From a virus, in the IMG/VR virus record IMGVR_UViG_3300022752_002575, positions 1-41,126 of that record: a stretch of 41,126 nucleotides of DNA; one strand, given 5' to 3'. This document shows positions 39,797 through 41,126 of this stretch, in pieces. Under the pieces are notes generated by a model. It saw only the letters and a program-made list of their open reading frames with translations. It ran no database searches and was not told the DNA's origin. Every line of letters begins with the position of its first letter. The stretch's first letter is position 1. Both the position numbers and the translations under genes were made by a program.

Positions 39797-39966
39797 AGAC
39801 TCATTAATGAATAATAATATATCAGATGTTTTCTAGTTTCGGGCAATACATTTTCATGGTTTAACAATTCACTATCGCTGAGTGAAAATATTTCTTCTTC
39901 GGATATGCCGTGCCAATAGTAGGGTAATATTCTCCATGAGTGCGATCTTCTTAGTGATCTGGTCAT
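39793..39966 (-). CDS. 57-aa ORF, probable continuation of the 106-aa gene in another frame
   Basis: MTRSLRRSHSWRILPYYWHG then ISEEEIFSLSDSELLNHENV and LPETRKHLIYYYSLMSL: a more natural protein than the overlapping zero-frame tail, and its stop overlaps the sulfotransferase ATG (ATGA). No SD precedes its ATG. Upstream, the same frame stays open back to the A8 run (39976-39983), where a single-base change would fuse it to the 106-aa gene. So it is either the second half of a frameshifted gene or a separate small gene. Confidence 0.5.
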   Translation of the reverse strand: MTRSLRRSHSWRILPYYWHGISEEEIFSLSDSELLNHENVLPETRKHLIYYYSLMSL

Positions 39967-40192
39967 TTCTTGTGGTTTTTTTTGTTAATTGTGAAGAATT
40001 ATAATTGGTCCACTCACCATTTTTCCATAGTATTAAACCATCAGCTGTTTCACCAATGATTTCAAATCCGTGCTTATCTAAGTTTCTGTCAAATTCGCTC
40101 TGTGTCGAATGTCTACCTGCAATGTTTGAAGTTTTGCCATATACACCAAGAGCATTAAAATTGATCGAGTGCATATTGTTAATTATTAGCAT
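39872..40192 (-). CDS. hypothetical protein, 106 aa, tail possibly frameshifted
   Basis: Start at ATG 40192 (MLIINNMHSINFNALGVYGK), inside the second 45-bp repeat with the late box 7 nt upstream. Residues 15-60 (SEFDRNLDKHGFEIIGETAD, GLILWKNGEWTNYNS) look like a compact alpha/beta domain. After the eight-A run the zero frame gives a Lys/Arg-rich tail (TTRNDQITKKIALMENI) that looks unlike coding sequence, while the +1 frame looks coding. Function unknown. Confidence 0.55.
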   Translation of the reverse strand: MLIINNMHSINFNALGVYGKTSNIAGRHSTQSEFDRNLDKHGFEIIGETADGLILWKNGEWTNYNSSQLTKKTTRNDQITKKIALMENITLLLARHIRRRNIFTQR

Positions 40193-40228
40193 AATAATAT
40201 ATTTATGGTTTAGACTTCTAAGTCTAAC
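40184..40228. repeat. 45-bp direct repeat, copy 2
   Basis: Second copy of the 39093-39137 element, one mismatch. Here it covers the end of the epimerase gene (LDLEV stop), a TAAATA box (40200-40205, minus strand) and the start codon of the 106-aa gene. Confidence 0.88.
40200..40205 (-). promoter_or_regulatory. late promoter box of the 106-aa gene
   Basis: ACCATAAATATATT on the minus strand, 7 nt before the ATG at 40192. Confidence 0.5.
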
Positions 40229-41034
40229 CATTCATATACATTTAGCCACTTGCGTTTGCCTATAGTTTCTTTAAGATGTTTAAGGTCAGCACAGGTTTTG
40301 GTACGAAATCTGGGTATTTCTTCGTAGGGAACAGGTATTTTAACAATGTCTACACCCTCTTGTTCTGCTATAGTTTCTGCTATGTCCAAAAAGCTATGAG
40401 CTAGACCCGATCCTACGTTCCAAATACCACTGCCTTTAACAGTTTTAATAAAATCTAGTTGTAACTGGCAAACATCGCCTACCCAAGTCCAATCTCTAAA
40501 CACTTGGTCAGCAGTTTCCCATACCTCTAGGTAGCCTTGTCTTCTAGCCTGCTCTCGCCACTTGTGTATCACATTGGCTCTAGGTCCTCTAAGATGCATC
40601 CATTTACCATAGACATTAAAATAACGAAATCCTTGAACAAAGATTTTATGTTCTTGTTCAAATACCCAACGATCAAAAAGGTACTTTGACCAAGCATATG
40701 GAGTCTGTGGATGGCATGGAGCATATTCTTCAAAGTTGTTAGTATTTCCATAAACAGAACTAGAGCTGGCGTATTGTAGGTTGACGCCTAGTCTATTACA
40801 TTCTTTAAAGATATACTTGCTAAAGTCATAATTCTGAACCATGACCTTTTCCACATCCATTTCGGTCATGTCAGCAATGGCTCCTAGATGTATGACCCAA
40901 TCATAGTCTCTAACATCAGGCCAATGCTTTGGATCCCAGTCGTATCCTTCTACATGCCAGTCGGGTTGACGGCCAAGAAAGGCCGTCATGTTTTTACCTA
41001 TAAATCCTTCACTGCCAGTAACTAATATCTTCAT
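40210..41034 (-). CDS. NAD-dependent NDP-sugar epimerase, HldD-like, 274 aa
   Basis: Rossmann start MKILVTGSEGFIGKNMTAFL (GxxGFIG at 7-13). The catalytic site has YASSSSVYG and YAWSK (the YxxxK tyrosine/lysine). FRYFNVYG and FRDWTWVGDV fit ADP-L-glycero-D-manno-heptose 6-epimerase (HldD) best, but other NDP-sugar epimerases are possible. It would alter sugars of the host surface or virion glycans. Slightly shorter than the E. coli enzyme. A TAAATA box ends 5 nt before the ATG. Confidence 0.78.
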   Translation of the reverse strand: MKILVTGSEGFIGKNMTAFLGRQPDWHVEGYDWDPKHWPDVRDYDWVIHLGAIADMTEMDVEKVMVQNYDFSKYIFKECNRLGVNLQYASSSSVYGNTNNFEEYAPCHPQTPYAWSKYLFDRWVFEQEHKIFVQGFRYFNVYGKWMHLRGPRANVIHKWREQARRQGYLEVWETADQVFRDWTWVGDVCQLQLDFIKTVKGSGIWNVGSGLAHSFLDIAETIAEQEGVDIVKIPVPYEEIPRFRTKTCADLKHLKETIGKRKWLNVYEWLDLEV

Positions 41035-41039
41035 GAAGA

Positions 41040-41045
41040 TATTTA
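41040..41045 (-). promoter_or_regulatory. late promoter box of the epimerase gene
   Basis: TCCATAAATATCTTC then ATG on the minus strand, 5 nt spacing. The TAA stop of the HNH fragment is part of the box. Confidence 0.5.
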
Positions 41046-41126
41046 TGGACCAGTTCCTTTAAGGTAATCTTTTTCCTTATAGGTTTTAATCATATGGCAA
41101 CGACAACAAAGTGTCTGGATATTTTC
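41043..41126 (-). CDS. HNH endonuclease, C-terminal fragment (cut by window edge)
   Basis: The last 27 residues are visible: ENIQTLCCRCHMIKTYKEKD then YLKGTGP. NxQTLCxxCHxxKT is the standard C-terminal part of the HNH motif (zinc cysteines and Asn). The rest, including the catalytic His, lies beyond 41126. It is distinct from the HNH gene at 36.7 kb. Confidence 0.7.
   Translation of the reverse strand, partial: ENIQTLCCRCHMIKTYKEKDYLKGTGP

Overview
The window looks like part of a T4-like myovirus (Caudoviricetes) genome that infects an aquatic Gram-negative bacterium. Evidence for this: class I ribonucleotide reductase genes next to a glutaredoxin, a PAAR spike-tip protein, a block of about 14 kb of tail-fibre genes, many overlapping small genes whose products start MRVREF/MRAKEF/MKRDEI, a GH19 endolysin, and a recurrent late-promoter-like box (TAAATA on the coding strand, as in T4 TATAAATA). 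The DNA is AT-rich and almost fully coding. No tRNA, rRNA, CRISPR array or integrase was seen. The phage assignment rests on gene content and style; no database search was possible. The host is not identifiable.

Layout. (1) 1-6.2 kb, minus strand: iscU (cut by the window edge), small membrane or exported proteins, a histone H1-like protein, PAAR tip, an Sm-like small protein, glutaredoxin, nrdB and nrdA, with a sigma70-type promoter ahead of nrdA. (2) 6.2-8.6 kb: a beta-helix fibre and a PD-(D/E)XK nuclease with a perfect consensus sigma70 promoter. (3) 8.6-15.9 kb, minus strand: virion or assembly genes of unknown function, including a likely -1 frameshift pair at 8.9 kb, a pol-beta-type nucleotidyltransferase, a coiled-coil membrane protein, a monocistronic 118-aa protein with its own promoter and terminator, and a second nucleotidyltransferase coupled to a ligase-like KxDG protein. 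(4) 16.0-17.3 kb, plus strand: six tiny genes with two sigma70 promoters and a terminator, probably early. (5) 17.3-31.6 kb, minus strand: fibre/adhesin genes of 510, 1454, 101 and 2479 aa that share N-terminal and repeat modules. (6) 31.6-33.8 kb: small virion proteins. (7) 33.8-41.1 kb, accessory: 5-aminolevulinate synthase on the plus strand, exported thermonuclease, DUF454 membrane protein, radical SAM enzyme, HNH nuclease, YqgE/AlgH family protein, GH19 endolysin, a sulfotransferase-like cassette between 45-bp direct repeats, an NDP-sugar epimerase and a truncated HNH gene.

How the genes may work together. NrdA/NrdB/glutaredoxin supply dNTPs. IscU (Fe-S scaffold), glutaredoxin, the Fe-S radical SAM protein, the di-iron NrdB and ALA synthase (first step of C4 haem synthesis) form an iron/tetrapyrrole theme in which the phage may support host cofactor supply during infection; this link is inference. 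The fibre block gives receptor binding. TAAATA boxes on both strands mark probable late transcription; several lie 5-7 nt before the start codon, which would give nearly leaderless mRNAs.

The strongest candidates for something undescribed are the A-run/stem-loop frameshift at 8.89 kb, the repeat-bounded cassette at 39.1-40.2 kb, the nucleotidyltransferase/ligase-like pair at 13.8-15.7 kb, and the ALA synthase with its own late-type promoter.
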